Below are positions 54,581 through 63,707 of a DNA stretch of 64,000 nt, piece by piece. Location: the NCBI GenBank assembly GCA_013003555.1, contig JABDIV010000013.1, positions 48,543-112,542 of the forward strand. Direction: 5' to 3'. The position numbers and the translations under genes are program-made. This DNA is from Flavobacteriaceae bacterium. GTDB lineage: Bacteria; Bacteroidota; Bacteroidia; Flavobacteriales; Flavobacteriaceae. The stretch's first letter is position 1. Each line of letters opens with the position of its first letter. The notes below the pieces were generated by a model that saw nothing but the letters and a program-made list of their open reading frames with translations, was not told the DNA's origin and did no database searches.

Positions 54581-56005
54581 ATGTCAAAATATAAAACGAT
54601 GGCGAGAGTAAAGGTCCCATTCGGACAAAAAGTTGCTTTTGGGATTGGGATGCTGGCCAACCAAATGTTTCCCGCTGTTTTAGGGATTTTTATGGTTGTG
54701 CTGGTTCAGGACCTTGGTTTCCCGGGATGGATGTGGGGCGTCCTGTTCTTTTTGCCAAGAGTCTTCGATTCGATTACAGATCCAATTATGGGTTTTATTT
54801 CAGATAATACCAAATCACGTTGGGGTCGGCGTCGTCAATATGTTTTCATCGGAGCTATTATTATGGGAGCTGCATTTGTAATAATGTGGCAACTCTACCG
54901 AGAAAATGGCATTGACTATAATTTTACATACTTCCTCCTTTGGTCTTTTGTTTTTTATCTGGGGTTAACCATTTTTAGTGTGCCTTATGTAGCGATGGGA
55001 TATGAGATGAGTAATGATTTTCACGAACGCACCGATATCATGGCTGTGGCACAATGGATAGGACAGTGGGCATGGGTGATCGCACCTTGGTTTTGGGTGA
55101 TCATGTATGATAAAGGTTGGTTTGAAACTGCTGATGTGGCAACACGAGAACTTGCGATTTGGATTGGTATTATCTGTATGCTTTTTGCCATGGTACCGGC
55201 CATATTCCTAAAAAGTAAATCGACCCTGAATGAAGATTACTCTCCGCTCACAATAAAAACAATAGGCGGGAGTCTTAAAGAAATACTGGAAAACTTTAAA
55301 GAAGCCTTTAGGATAAAACCATTTGTAAAACTGTGTATTTCTACATTTTTAATTTTCAATGCCTTTAATACCATAGCAGCATTTTCATTCTTTATCATCG
55401 TTTATCATTTATTTAACGGTGATGCAGGGGCTGCAGGGGTTTGGCCAACACTTTTTGGTAGCCTGGCTTCATTGGTCACAACCTTCCTGGTCATTCCAAC
55501 GGTAGCCCGAATGTCGAAAATAATGGGTAAAAAGAAAGCCTTTATCCTTTCACAGGGGATTTCATTAATTGGCTATTTAATGCTGTGGTTTCTCTTTGTT
55601 CCCGGAAAACCCTATATGTTTATTTTCGCCCTACCGTTTTTCTCTTTTGGAATTGGCAGTTTATTTACGCTGATGATGTCTATGACAGCCGACGTTATTG
55701 ATCTTGACGAATTAAATACAGGAAAACGACGAGAAGGTGTGTTCGGTGCCATCTATTGGTGGATGGTTAAATTTGGTTTCGCTATAGCAGGATTACTGAG
55801 CGGGGTGATAATGAGTGTAGTTGGTTTCGACACAACTGTGGATACACAGCCCGAATCGGCAATTACGGGTCTGAGAATTTTTTATTCAGGTTTACCGATT
55901 TTGGGTACTCTTATTTCTATTTATGTGATGCGTAACTACGATGTAACCGAAGAACGCGCCAATGAAATACGTACCGAATTGGAAAAACGCAGAGGCGAAT
56001 CCTAA
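54581..56005 (+). CDS. GPH-family (MelB-like) sugar:cation symporter
   Basis: A 474-residue 12-helix carrier. The diagnostic helix 2 region RVFDSITDPIMGFISD followed by NTKSRWGRRRQYVF is the MelB/GPH signature with the cation-site Asp pair. Other family features are VPYVAMGYEMSNDFHERTDIM and the late loop SMTADVIDLDELNTGKRREG. It should take up a glucoside with Na+ or H+. Placed between a periplasmic-type hydrolase and a cytosolic GH17, it is the best candidate importer of beta-1,3-oligosaccharides for the cytosolic phosphorylase. The substrate is inferred. Confidence 0.93.
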   Translation: MSKYKTMARVKVPFGQKVAFGIGMLANQMFPAVLGIFMVVLVQDLGFPGWMWGVLFFLPRVFDSITDPIMGFISDNTKSRWGRRRQYVFIGAIIMGAAFVIMWQLYRENGIDYNFTYFLLWSFVFYLGLTIFSVPYVAMGYEMSNDFHERTDIMAVAQWIGQWAWVIAPWFWVIMYDKGWFETADVATRELAIWIGIICMLFAMVPAIFLKSKSTLNEDYSPLTIKTIGGSLKEILENFKEAFRIKPFVKLCISTFLIFNAFNTIAAFSFFIIVYHLFNGDAGAAGVWPTLFGSLASLVTTFLVIPTVARMSKIMGKKKAFILSQGISLIGYLMLWFLFVPGKPYMFIFALPFFSFGIGSLFTLMMSMTADVIDLDELNTGKRREGVFGAIYWWMVKFGFAIAGLLSGVIMSVVGFDTTVDTQPESAITGLRIFYSGLPILGTLISIYVMRNYDVTEERANEIRTELEKRRGES

Positions 56006-56029
56006 TACTTAAACTTTAAACAATTATCA

Positions 56030-56941
56030 ATGTCATATAGAGAAGGTCATCAGTTTTCACTGTCACAAATCGATTTAACACATGAAGCCGGTGTTGATTT
56101 TTCCGGCTATTCATTGGAAAGATTAATAAAATTATGGAGAAAAACCTTAGAGAATGGGATGCATGGTTTATGTTTCAGCCTCTATGAAGACGGTCAAAAA
56201 CCAGGTGATATTATTTCCGAGGAACAAGTAAGAAGGCGTATCGAAATAATAAAACCATATACCAAATGGATCCGATCTTTTTCATGTACCGATGGTAATG
56301 AGATCATCCCAAAAGTTGCGAAAGAATATGGATTAAAAACCCTTGTTGGAGCCTGGTTGGGCGATGATCCCGAAATCAATGAACGGGAAGTAGCAGGTAT
56401 TATCGAATTGGCCAAAGACGGGTATGTTGATATTGCCGCAGTCGGTAATGAGGTTTTATATCGAAATGAGCTTAATGAAACAGAATTATTGAGCTTTATC
56501 AATCGAGTAAAAGTGGCATTGCCAGCAAACATTCCGGTAGGATATGTAGATGCGTATTATGAATTTTCTGATCATCCACGCATAGCGGAAGCATGCGATG
56601 TGATTTTGGCAAATTGTTATCCGTATTGGGAAGGATGCCCTATGGAATATTCACTTCTACATATGAAACAGATGTACAGACAGGCCGTTGAAGCCGGTCA
56701 AGGCAAGAAGGTCATCATCACTGAAACAGGATGGCCAAGCGAGGGCGGTAATTTGAAGGGTGCGCACTCTTCATCTGAAAATGCCATGAGGTATTTTATA
56801 AATAGCCAGGCCTGGTCTGCCAAAGAGGGCGTCGATATTTTCTATTTTTCCTCTTTTGATGAGTCCTGGAAAGTGGGTGCAGAGGGTGATGTTGGAGCGT
56901 ATTGGGGTCTGTGGGACAAAGATGAACACCTTAAGTATTAG
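56030..56941 (+). CDS. GH17 family enzyme without signal peptide (cytosolic)
   Basis: A 303-residue GH17 domain alone, starting MSYREGHQFSLSQ with no signal or lipobox. Acid/base Glu141 is in AAVGNEVLYRNELN and nucleophile Glu232 in VIITETGWPSEGG (the classical GH17 ETGWPS motif); IFYFSSFDESWK closes the barrel. A cytosolic beta-1,3-glucanase or transglycosylase next to a cytosolic GH149 would shorten, lengthen or rearrange imported oligosaccharides. Last gene of the operon; no clear hairpin with T-run was found directly after it in 56942-57121. Confidence 0.88.
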   Translation: MSYREGHQFSLSQIDLTHEAGVDFSGYSLERLIKLWRKTLENGMHGLCFSLYEDGQKPGDIISEEQVRRRIEIIKPYTKWIRSFSCTDGNEIIPKVAKEYGLKTLVGAWLGDDPEINEREVAGIIELAKDGYVDIAAVGNEVLYRNELNETELLSFINRVKVALPANIPVGYVDAYYEFSDHPRIAEACDVILANCYPYWEGCPMEYSLLHMKQMYRQAVEAGQGKKVIITETGWPSEGGNLKGAHSSSENAMRYFINSQAWSAKEGVDIFYFSSFDESWKVGAEGDVGAYWGLWDKDEHLKY

Positions 56942-57121
56942 TCATCTTTTTCTTTCATGATCAACGCTAAAATTCCTGTAGTATAAGCATGAATCCTTAA
57001 AAAACACGAATTTAATGCTCATTGTATATGTATTGTATAGGTCTATTAGCGCTTTTTAACATAAATAATGAATATATTGCAACAACAATTGATTAATACA
57101 AATAACTAATAATTAACAACT

Positions 57122-58033
57122 ATGAAAAAAATTACTTTAATTTTATTTTTACTTACTGCATTTTTTGGGTTTTCTCAAAATACTGTAACTGTAGATGTGG
57201 GTGCATCCTGGAATGGTTATATGAATGTATTTGATAATGCAGCTGACCCAACACCTGATTGTGGCGGTGGATTCTGCTTTGGTAGTGGTTGGGCTATCCC
57301 TGATTTAAAGACTGTTATTGGAGGTAGTGATATTACTCTCCAGCCAAATTATAATGGTTATGCAAATTCCTTAGGAGGTACCAATGCAGATAGAGATTAT
57401 TGGACGAATTCCTCCGATGGTGGAGTTACTGCTGGACCTCTTGGAAATAAAGAAATGGAAGCTTCTACTTATGTTGAACCCGGAGCATCTTTTAATGGAC
57501 AAGATTTAACTTTTACTGCTAATGTTGTTTCTAATTCTATTGGAGGCAATTGGACTGCTGAATATTTTATTAAAGCTCTTGATCCTGGTGCTGGATTTGC
57601 AGATGCGTTAAATGGAGCATATGTATTGCCTTTGCCTGCTTCTGGCGTGTTTTCTGTTACTGTGACTGGAGCAGAATTATCTGCTGGATTAATAATCCAA
57701 TATGGCTTTAGAATTTACGGTATAAATGGCAATCCGGCAAATGAGATAGCAAACGGTAGTGTTGTTGTTGATCCTGTCGTTTTAAGTGTTAATGAATTCG
57801 AAACCTCTGAATTTAAAGTGTTTCCGAACCCATCAAACGGTGATTGGAGCGTTCAATCAAATCAAGTAATTAAAACGATTGAAATTTATGACGTACTGGG
57901 TCAGCGAGTAAACGCTTACTCTCCAAATGCAATTGATGCTACCATTAACGGTGATCAACTGCAAACAGGGATGTACTTTGCAAAGATTCAGGGTGAAAAT
58001 GGTTCAGATACCATTCGCCTGATCAAGGAATAA
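57122..58033 (+). CDS. Secreted protein with T9SS sorting domain, no catalytic domain
   Basis: 303 residues: signal peptide MKKITLILFLLTAFFGFSQ, a beta-rich body of about 190 residues without known domain, and a type A T9SS domain (FKVFPNPSNGDWSV to SDTIRLIKE). The body starts DVGASWNGYMNVFDN and carries GGGFCFGSGWAIPDL, echoing the GGCCGSGWAMFDL of module 1 in the SGBP of the PUL. The codons of the N-terminal two-thirds favour GCT/ACT/TCT and TTA more than the neighbours do, as in a highly expressed gene. A role as exported glycan-binding protein is inferred from position and the shared motif. Confidence 0.8.
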   Translation: MKKITLILFLLTAFFGFSQNTVTVDVGASWNGYMNVFDNAADPTPDCGGGFCFGSGWAIPDLKTVIGGSDITLQPNYNGYANSLGGTNADRDYWTNSSDGGVTAGPLGNKEMEASTYVEPGASFNGQDLTFTANVVSNSIGGNWTAEYFIKALDPGAGFADALNGAYVLPLPASGVFSVTVTGAELSAGLIIQYGFRIYGINGNPANEIANGSVVVDPVVLSVNEFETSEFKVFPNPSNGDWSVQSNQVIKTIEIYDVLGQRVNAYSPNAIDATINGDQLQTGMYFAKIQGENGSDTIRLIKE

Positions 58034-58060
58034 ACATAATTCTTATCCACATTTAATATA

Positions 58061-58092
58061 AGCCATGTTAAATAGTTAACATGGCTTTTTTC
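58061..58092 (+). terminator. Terminator after the 303-aa T9SS gene
   Basis: AGCCATGTTAA at 58061-58071 pairs perfectly with 58076-58086 around ATAG, and a T-run follows. Confidence 0.9.
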
Positions 58093-58144
58093 TTTCCCCA
58101 GGTCCCTGGAAATAAGCTTCTCCGGGAAGATCAATATAGCTATA

Positions 58145-58166
58145 ATAAAACCGATGAAGGTTTTAT
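58145..58166 (+). promoter_or_regulatory. Inverted repeat just upstream of the 458-aa T9SS gene
   Basis: ATAAAACC and GGTTTTAT form a perfect 8-bp stem with loop GATGAA, 14 bp before the ATG. It could be a leader hairpin or operator; a terminator is unlikely because no T-run follows. Confidence 0.3.
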
Positions 58167-58180
58167 ATAATTCATAAACT

Positions 58181-59557
58181 ATGAAAAGAATTACAACTGT
58201 ATTGATCCTTCTAAGCGTATTTTTCGGATCAGCCCAACAACAAATTTATAATCTCACCTTTGAGGATGGTACCGATGGCAGCAATCCTGCATACTGGAAC
58301 GTCTTTGAATCGGATACTCCGGCAGTGGAGATCGTCACAAATCCTGATCCCGATGGTGTTAATACAGATGCCGCAACCAAGGTTTTAAAACTGAATGTGT
58401 TAACGGCTAATGCCTGCTATGCAGGTGCTGAAACGCAGCATGCTATCCTTGGCACCTGGGTTTTGGAAGCCGGTGTAATGAGTAATGAATCCATCAGCAT
58501 GATGGTTAATAAATCTACGATCGGTCGGATCGGTGTCAAGTTCGTCAATGCGACCAATGGAACGATTTTCGAACTCACCTCTCAAACCAATACCGTTACA
58601 GATCAATGGGAATTATTGAGTTGGGATATATCTGCCTTTAGTGCCAGCGGAGAGAATAATAATATCGATCAATTGGTGCTGTTTTCCGATTTCACCTGTG
58701 GTGATCCGGATAGAACGGGTCCAAGTGTAACTTATATCGATAACATCAGCTGGGGCGCTTTAAAAACGGGGGATCCTGTTTTACCAACCTGTTCAGACGG
58801 TATTAAAAATGGAGACGAGGATGGCGTAGACTGTGGCGGTTCGTCATGCGGTCCCTGCGAAACCTTCCCGTTCGATTTTGAAACCGCCACCCCCTTTGTT
58901 GGTGCCGATGGCGCTAGTTTTAGCATTGTTGCCGATGGCGGAAATATGGTTGGTGAGATTCAAAATTCAAATGCCCAGGCCTTTTCCAACGTACAAATCG
59001 TAACAGCTAGTCTGGATTTCAGTGGATCTCCAAAAGGATTTTCAATGCGGGTAAGAGGTGATCGTGCAACCCCGGTTTTATTTAAAGTCGAACAAGATGG
59101 TAATTTTGCCGTCAACTTTGAAAATAGTCAGAGCTACACCACCCCCGGACAATGGCAAACCTTGATTTTTGATTTCACAGGCGAATCAAGTGCTGGGGTC
59201 TTAAACAAGACCGTGATCTTCTTTGACATAAGCGGTTCTCCATCTGCTCCTACCACATTAGATACCTTCCAGTTTGATGATATTATCTTTGATGAGTTGT
59301 CGACACTAAGCACTTCAGAATTCTCAACTTTACAATCAAAGGTGTTTCCAAATCCATCAAGTGACACCTGGACTGTTCAGTCAACAAAGACTATCCGAAC
59401 TATAGAATTATTCGATATCCTGGGGAAACGCATTCGTTCATTCAGTCCAAATTCATTTGAAACTATTATTAGCGGAGATCAACTTGAAAGTGGCATGTAT
59501 TTCGTTAAAATCAAAGGCGAGAAGGGATCGGATACCATTCGCTTGATAAAGAAATAA
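58181..59557 (+). CDS. Secreted two-domain glycan-binding-like protein with T9SS sorting domain
   Basis: 458 residues: signal peptide MKRITTVLILLSVFFGSAQ, a first beta-sandwich-like domain (about 22-200, starting IYNLTFEDGTDGSNPAYWNV and ending VTYIDNISWG), a Cys-rich linker CSDGIKNGDEDGVDCGGSSC of a type common in Bacteroidota surface proteins, a second beta-sandwich (about 225-375, ending DTFQFDDIIFDEL) and a T9SS type A domain related to that of the preceding gene. Both sandwiches look like carbohydrate-binding modules, but no family is assigned. No catalytic residues seen. It probably works with the PUL enzymes as a secreted binder. Confidence 0.8.
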   Translation: MKRITTVLILLSVFFGSAQQQIYNLTFEDGTDGSNPAYWNVFESDTPAVEIVTNPDPDGVNTDAATKVLKLNVLTANACYAGAETQHAILGTWVLEAGVMSNESISMMVNKSTIGRIGVKFVNATNGTIFELTSQTNTVTDQWELLSWDISAFSASGENNNIDQLVLFSDFTCGDPDRTGPSVTYIDNISWGALKTGDPVLPTCSDGIKNGDEDGVDCGGSSCGPCETFPFDFETATPFVGADGASFSIVADGGNMVGEIQNSNAQAFSNVQIVTASLDFSGSPKGFSMRVRGDRATPVLFKVEQDGNFAVNFENSQSYTTPGQWQTLIFDFTGESSAGVLNKTVIFFDISGSPSAPTTLDTFQFDDIIFDELSTLSTSEFSTLQSKVFPNPSSDTWTVQSTKTIRTIELFDILGKRIRSFSPNSFETIISGDQLESGMYFVKIKGEKGSDTIRLIKK

Positions 59558-59583
59558 ATTCAGATCTCTTTAAAAAAATTAAG

Positions 59584-59609
59584 GCCGCTATTTCAAGCGG
59601 CTTTTTTTT
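59584..59609 (+). terminator. Terminator after the 458-aa T9SS gene
   Basis: GCCGCT/AGCGGC with loop ATTTCA, followed by eight T. Confidence 0.9.
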
Positions 59610-59645
59610 ATTTATATCTTTAGATATCAACCAACCATTAAGAAA

Positions 59646-60494
59646 ATGAAAATCCGTTTCCTCCTATCGGCCTTTGCAGGGCTGTTATGCTTTTTTGTAC
59701 AAGCTCAAATCTTTAATACCGAAAGCTTACGCATGTTCACCGGAAAGCAGGCCCTAAATATAAAGGGTGGTTTGAACTTCAGTTATAATAACAATGACGG
59801 CGCATACCTTTATCAAGTCGGCGCAAAAATTGGTGGCCTGCTAAAAACTAAAGATGGTAAAGATTCGTTGAATAATAAATTTTTCCTCCATGCCAATTAT
59901 CAGTTACAGCGATCGGAGAATCAAGACTTCAACAACAATTGGATCGTACATTTCAGATATAATAAAGAATTCAATAATACTTTTCGTTTGGAAGCCTTTG
60001 CCCAAAGCCAGCAAAATACATTGCTGTCAATAGACGCCAGAAATTTGATCGGCGCCGGTATTCGATTGCGATTAACCAAAGAAAGCAACAAAAAATTACA
60101 CATTTATTTGGGGACGGCCTATATGTACGAAAAAGAAAGAAGTAAAGACCTTGGGCTGAGTTTATATAACCATCGCAGCAGTTCTTATTTCACCTTTACC
60201 TACAGGCTTAAAGATGACGAGGACGAGCTGAAATTTTTACTTATTAATACGGTTTATTTCCAACCTTTATTCCGGGAATTCCAAAATTACCGTATCTCTA
60301 ACGATTTCAGTATTGAATTTCCAATTACCGAAGAAATCGGATTTGAAACCTATTTTAGTTATTTTCATAATAACAAAACCCCGAATGGTGACGTCGAATA
60401 TACCTCTAATCTCGGTTTCGGATTTAACTATAGTTTTAAGAGTAAACCGCCAGGTAAAAAGAAAAATTTAAGCCCTGATGGCGGTAAGATTTAA
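59646..60494 (+). CDS. DUF481 family outer-membrane beta-barrel protein
   Basis: A 282-residue protein with signal peptide MKIRFLLSAFAGLLCFFVQAQ and repeated amphipathic strands (WIVHFRYNKEFNNTFRLEAF, GAGIRLRLTKESNKKLHIYL, SYFTFTYRLKDDEDELKFLL, SNLGFGFNYSFKSKP). This is typical of DUF481 barrels of 12-14 strands. A C-terminal basic tail follows the last strand. Function unknown for the family. It is monocistronic between terminators, and a link to the glucan locus is not shown. Confidence 0.8.
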   Translation: MKIRFLLSAFAGLLCFFVQAQIFNTESLRMFTGKQALNIKGGLNFSYNNNDGAYLYQVGAKIGGLLKTKDGKDSLNNKFFLHANYQLQRSENQDFNNNWIVHFRYNKEFNNTFRLEAFAQSQQNTLLSIDARNLIGAGIRLRLTKESNKKLHIYLGTAYMYEKERSKDLGLSLYNHRSSSYFTFTYRLKDDEDELKFLLINTVYFQPLFREFQNYRISNDFSIEFPITEEIGFETYFSYFHNNKTPNGDVEYTSNLGFGFNYSFKSKPPGKKKNLSPDGGKI

Positions 60495-60675
60495 ACTTTG
60501 GGTAATGTTGTATATCTGATCTTTGAATCAACAAGAATACCACTGTCATTTTCAATAGTATATTTTTCTATATCACGCATTTTCATTAACTTTAACAGAC
60601 TCTTTCATTATAACTCATATCAAGATCTATCAGGTATTGCTCCTTCTTTCTTGACCTGCTTCTAAAGAGACCGAT

Positions 60676-62376
60676 ATGAGATTTTCCAACATTTCCTCCT
60701 ATTCCCCTATCTTATTTTTCCGACGGCATAGATCATTGTCGATTAGTCTTTCTGTCATTCTTTCACTTGCTATAATCAACCTGACCTTTGGTTGTACTTA
60801 TTACAAGGTTCAGGAAGTTGCAACCTCCAAGGAAACACTTGGCAAAGAAATCGATGATTTTAACAAAATGGGGCGTTATGCCATTATGCATGTGGGCGAA
60901 CAAAGCTGGCATCTCACAAAATTAGTGGTAAATGAAGATGAACAGGTCCTTTCGGGTGTCGCCTTGGAAATAAGACCAGAGCATACCTATAAAAAGACTC
61001 GCAAATCAAGGGGAAACAGATACCAAAATAAAAAACAACGCCCTATGGATGAAATTCACTTTCAATTGATTCCACAAACACCAGTTCCTGAATTTGGAGA
61101 GACGGTTGAAATTCCGTTTTCAAGAATAAGTTCGATTTCAATCAATAAAAAAGATGGCGGAACAGAGTTAGCAACCATTCTTTTAGGTACAATTGGCGTT
61201 CTGGCTGGTATTTTTCTGATCGCACTGGCACTTAAAAGTTCTTGCCCGTTTGTCTATGTTAAAGACGGAAACACCTATTCCTTTGCCGGGGAACTTTATC
61301 CTGGAGTACTTACAGCCAATATGGAGAGACCGGACTATCTTCAACTTCACCCAAAAACACAGGATCCCAATGAGTTGGTTGTACGTATAACCAATGAATT
61401 GAAAGAAATTCAACATACCGACCTTGTAAAGCTATTGGTAGTTGAGAAGGTCAACGAAACTGAAGTATTACTCGATCAGAAGGGTAATCCGATGAGTTTC
61501 AGTTCCATTCAGTCGCCTCTAAAGGTGATCGAAAACGGTGAATTTCAAAAACTTGAACCGGCTTTGCGAAAAGATAAAATGGCTTATGCCTTTAATTCGC
61601 TTAGTGATATCACAGCAAACGTTAAATCCCTTGAATTTCAGTTTAACCGGGATGATTCAGCTCCTGATGGAAAACTATACCTGACTGCTAAAAATTCTCT
61701 ATGGCTTGATTATACGTTTGGAAAATTCAACAAGATGTTTGGCACCTATTATCCTACTTTTCAGCGGAATCAGCAAAAGTCATCTGCTGAGAATAGTCAG
61801 ACATGGATGAATGAACAGCATATTCCACTGAGTATTTATGTCGAAACAATTGATGGATGGAAACTAATAGAACGCATCAATCCTGTAGGGCCGCTCGCCT
61901 ACAGAAATCTTGCCATCCCAATCGAACTTTCCAATTGTCCGAACGGACCAATCAATATTAAATTAGAAACTGGATTTATGTTTTGGGAGGTTGATTATAT
62001 TGGAATTGACTACTCAAAAAATGATCCTGCTAAAGTCCATTATATCGAGCCGAAATCGGCAATAGATGAAACTGGTAAAGATGTAACATATCTGCTCAAA
62101 CTGCAGGATGGAAAATATCTTACCCAACCTGATATTGGTAATGCTGTTGAGGTGTCCTTTGACCTTTCACATTTGGATCATTCTAAAATAGAGACCTATT
62201 ACCTCTTAAACCGGGGCTATTACAATTATATTCGTCACTATGAAAATGAACCGGAATTCGATAAATTAAAGGTGTTTAAGCAAGCTGAAAGTTTTACTGA
62301 ATTCTCTAAATGGGAATATCTGGTCTTAATGGATCTAACAGGCAATACTGAACTTGCTTCTAGTTATGACAACTAA
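60676..62376 (+). CDS. Large lipoprotein/membrane protein of unknown function paired with a radical SAM gene
   Basis: 566 residues. A basic n-region and hydrophobic stretch end in LTFGC (Cys40), a plausible lipobox. A beta-rich domain follows (about 45-165), then a strongly hydrophobic helix (ATILLGTIGVLAGIFLIALAL, about 172-192), then SSCPFVYVKDGNTYSFAGEL and a long beta-rich domain (about 195-560) with phrases such as LYPGVLTANMERPDYLQLHP and NELVVRITNELKEIQHTDLV. I recall similar CPFVY-containing proteins in other bacteria but no function. The stop overlaps the start of the radical SAM gene by 11 bp, so joint expression is likely. Confidence 0.75.
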   Translation: MRFSNISSYSPILFFRRHRSLSISLSVILSLAIINLTFGCTYYKVQEVATSKETLGKEIDDFNKMGRYAIMHVGEQSWHLTKLVVNEDEQVLSGVALEIRPEHTYKKTRKSRGNRYQNKKQRPMDEIHFQLIPQTPVPEFGETVEIPFSRISSISINKKDGGTELATILLGTIGVLAGIFLIALALKSSCPFVYVKDGNTYSFAGELYPGVLTANMERPDYLQLHPKTQDPNELVVRITNELKEIQHTDLVKLLVVEKVNETEVLLDQKGNPMSFSSIQSPLKVIENGEFQKLEPALRKDKMAYAFNSLSDITANVKSLEFQFNRDDSAPDGKLYLTAKNSLWLDYTFGKFNKMFGTYYPTFQRNQQKSSAENSQTWMNEQHIPLSIYVETIDGWKLIERINPVGPLAYRNLAIPIELSNCPNGPINIKLETGFMFWEVDYIGIDYSKNDPAKVHYIEPKSAIDETGKDVTYLLKLQDGKYLTQPDIGNAVEVSFDLSHLDHSKIETYYLLNRGYYNYIRHYENEPEFDKLKVFKQAESFTEFSKWEYLVLMDLTGNTELASSYDN

Positions 62377-63583
62377 AAACGTTACCATCAAACTGGGTTC
62401 ACGACTTATTGAACATGCTGAGGTGTCAGCACGTTCAACTTCTGAATCAAAAATAGTTTCAGGATTTAGACTCCGGTTGTTGCATACCGCTATGCGACTT
62501 CACATCGTACTAATAGCTGCCAAATGCTATAAAAACCCGATTGACTGGTTAAGTGCATTGAAGTATCTAATAAAAATTCGACGTCAATTTCTCGGTAATC
62601 ACAAATTACAAAAGGTGATGAAGATAGACAGGAGGTATTACATGGGTATTTATATCCCCGCCTGGTTTAGTTCAGGTTTTGAACAATTTGTCATGAACGA
62701 ACTCAAATCTTATAAACCCATTCCCCGTTGTTCAAATCGTTTTAATACAGCCTTCATGGCAATTACAAGCAAGTGTCCTTTACAATGTGATCATTGCTAT
62801 GAATGGGATCGATTGAACAAAAAAGAAATTGATTATAAAAACAAATTAAAATTTATCTTGGCTGAATTAAATGAAAGAGGTGTAAATCAAGTTCACTTTA
62901 CCGGGGGGGAACCACTTATGAAAACAGATCGGTTGATTGACTTGTTGAAAAATGCGCCTAAATCGATTGATTATTGGATCACTACTTCCGGCTACACGCT
63001 CGACCAAAACAAGGCAAAACGATTGAAAAAGGCAGGTATCAAAGGTATTATCGTGAGCCTTGATCATTTCTCACCAGAGGAGCATAACAAGTTCCGACAT
63101 CATGATCAAGCCTATCATTGGGCATTAGAAGCTATTAAAAATACCATTTCCCAAGGTATGATAGCCGCTTTGTCGCTATGTGTCACACCAAACTTTGCGA
63201 CTGAAGAAAACCTGTTAAATTATATGATACTCGCTCGTGACCTGGGTGTATCCTTTGTTCAACTACTAGAGCCTAAAGCTATTGGCCGTTATAAAAATAA
63301 AGATGTCTCACTAAGCTCAGAAAATATAATCCTTCTCGAGTCCTTTTTCCTTAAAATGAATTTTGAACGACCGTACAGATCATTTCCGATAATTGGGTAT
63401 CATGGCCAGTATCAAAGACGACAGGGCTGCTTGTCGGCGGGTAAACGTTCTATCTATCTGGACATGGAAGGAAACCTTCATGCCTGTCCGTTTTGCCAGA
63501 AAAAAGCCGGAAACATTCTTGAACCGGAATTTGACGATCAACTCGAACAACTCGTTTCAGCAGGATGCTCGGCGTACAACTAA
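62366..63583 (+). CDS. Radical SAM protein with SPASM-like C-terminal cysteines
   Basis: A 405-residue protein. An N-terminal helical region of about 130 residues precedes the CxxxCxxC cluster at Cys137/141/144 (ITSKCPLQCDHCYEWDRLN). QVHFTGGEPLMKTDRLIDLL is the SAM-binding GGEP motif, and IIVSLDHFSPEEHNKFR the later strand. A short SPASM/twitch-like end (GCLSAGKRSIYLDMEGNLHA then CPFCQ) suggests an auxiliary Fe-S cluster. SPASM enzymes often modify peptides or proteins, but no precursor peptide ORF was seen nearby. The ATG at 62366 was chosen over TTG at 62354; both overlap the upstream lipoprotein gene. Confidence 0.88.
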   Translation: MTTKNVTIKLGSRLIEHAEVSARSTSESKIVSGFRLRLLHTAMRLHIVLIAAKCYKNPIDWLSALKYLIKIRRQFLGNHKLQKVMKIDRRYYMGIYIPAWFSSGFEQFVMNELKSYKPIPRCSNRFNTAFMAITSKCPLQCDHCYEWDRLNKKEIDYKNKLKFILAELNERGVNQVHFTGGEPLMKTDRLIDLLKNAPKSIDYWITTSGYTLDQNKAKRLKKAGIKGIIVSLDHFSPEEHNKFRHHDQAYHWALEAIKNTISQGMIAALSLCVTPNFATEENLLNYMILARDLGVSFVQLLEPKAIGRYKNKDVSLSSENIILLESFFLKMNFERPYRSFPIIGYHGQYQRRQGCLSAGKRSIYLDMEGNLHACPFCQKKAGNILEPEFDDQLEQLVSAGCSAYN

Positions 63584-63619
63584 TAATCTGATCTTCTCGT
63601 CATTTTCTATTCAGCATGA

Positions 63620-63699
63620 CAGGATTTACAGAATCCATTCCAACCCTCACTGAAAATAGAAAAGTCAACGCTGCGCGTTTTTACCTTTTTTATTCCCTC
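63620..63699 (+). repeat. 80-bp direct repeat, copy 1
   Basis: Begins CAGGATTTACAGAATCCATT and differs from copy 2 by one base (C/T in the first hairpin loop). It contains GGATT/AATCC and AACGC/GCGTT stems, the latter followed by T-rich sequence, so it can act as a terminator of the radical SAM operon 36 bp upstream. Confidence 0.9.
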
Positions 63700-63707
63700 A
63701 AACTAAA

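Noticed and set aside
63393..63653. 86-residue frame overlapping the radical SAM 3' end, considered as a RiPP precursor
   Set aside because: Most of it is out-of-frame radical SAM coding sequence and its tail runs into the 80-bp repeat; no leader/core organisation is visible.
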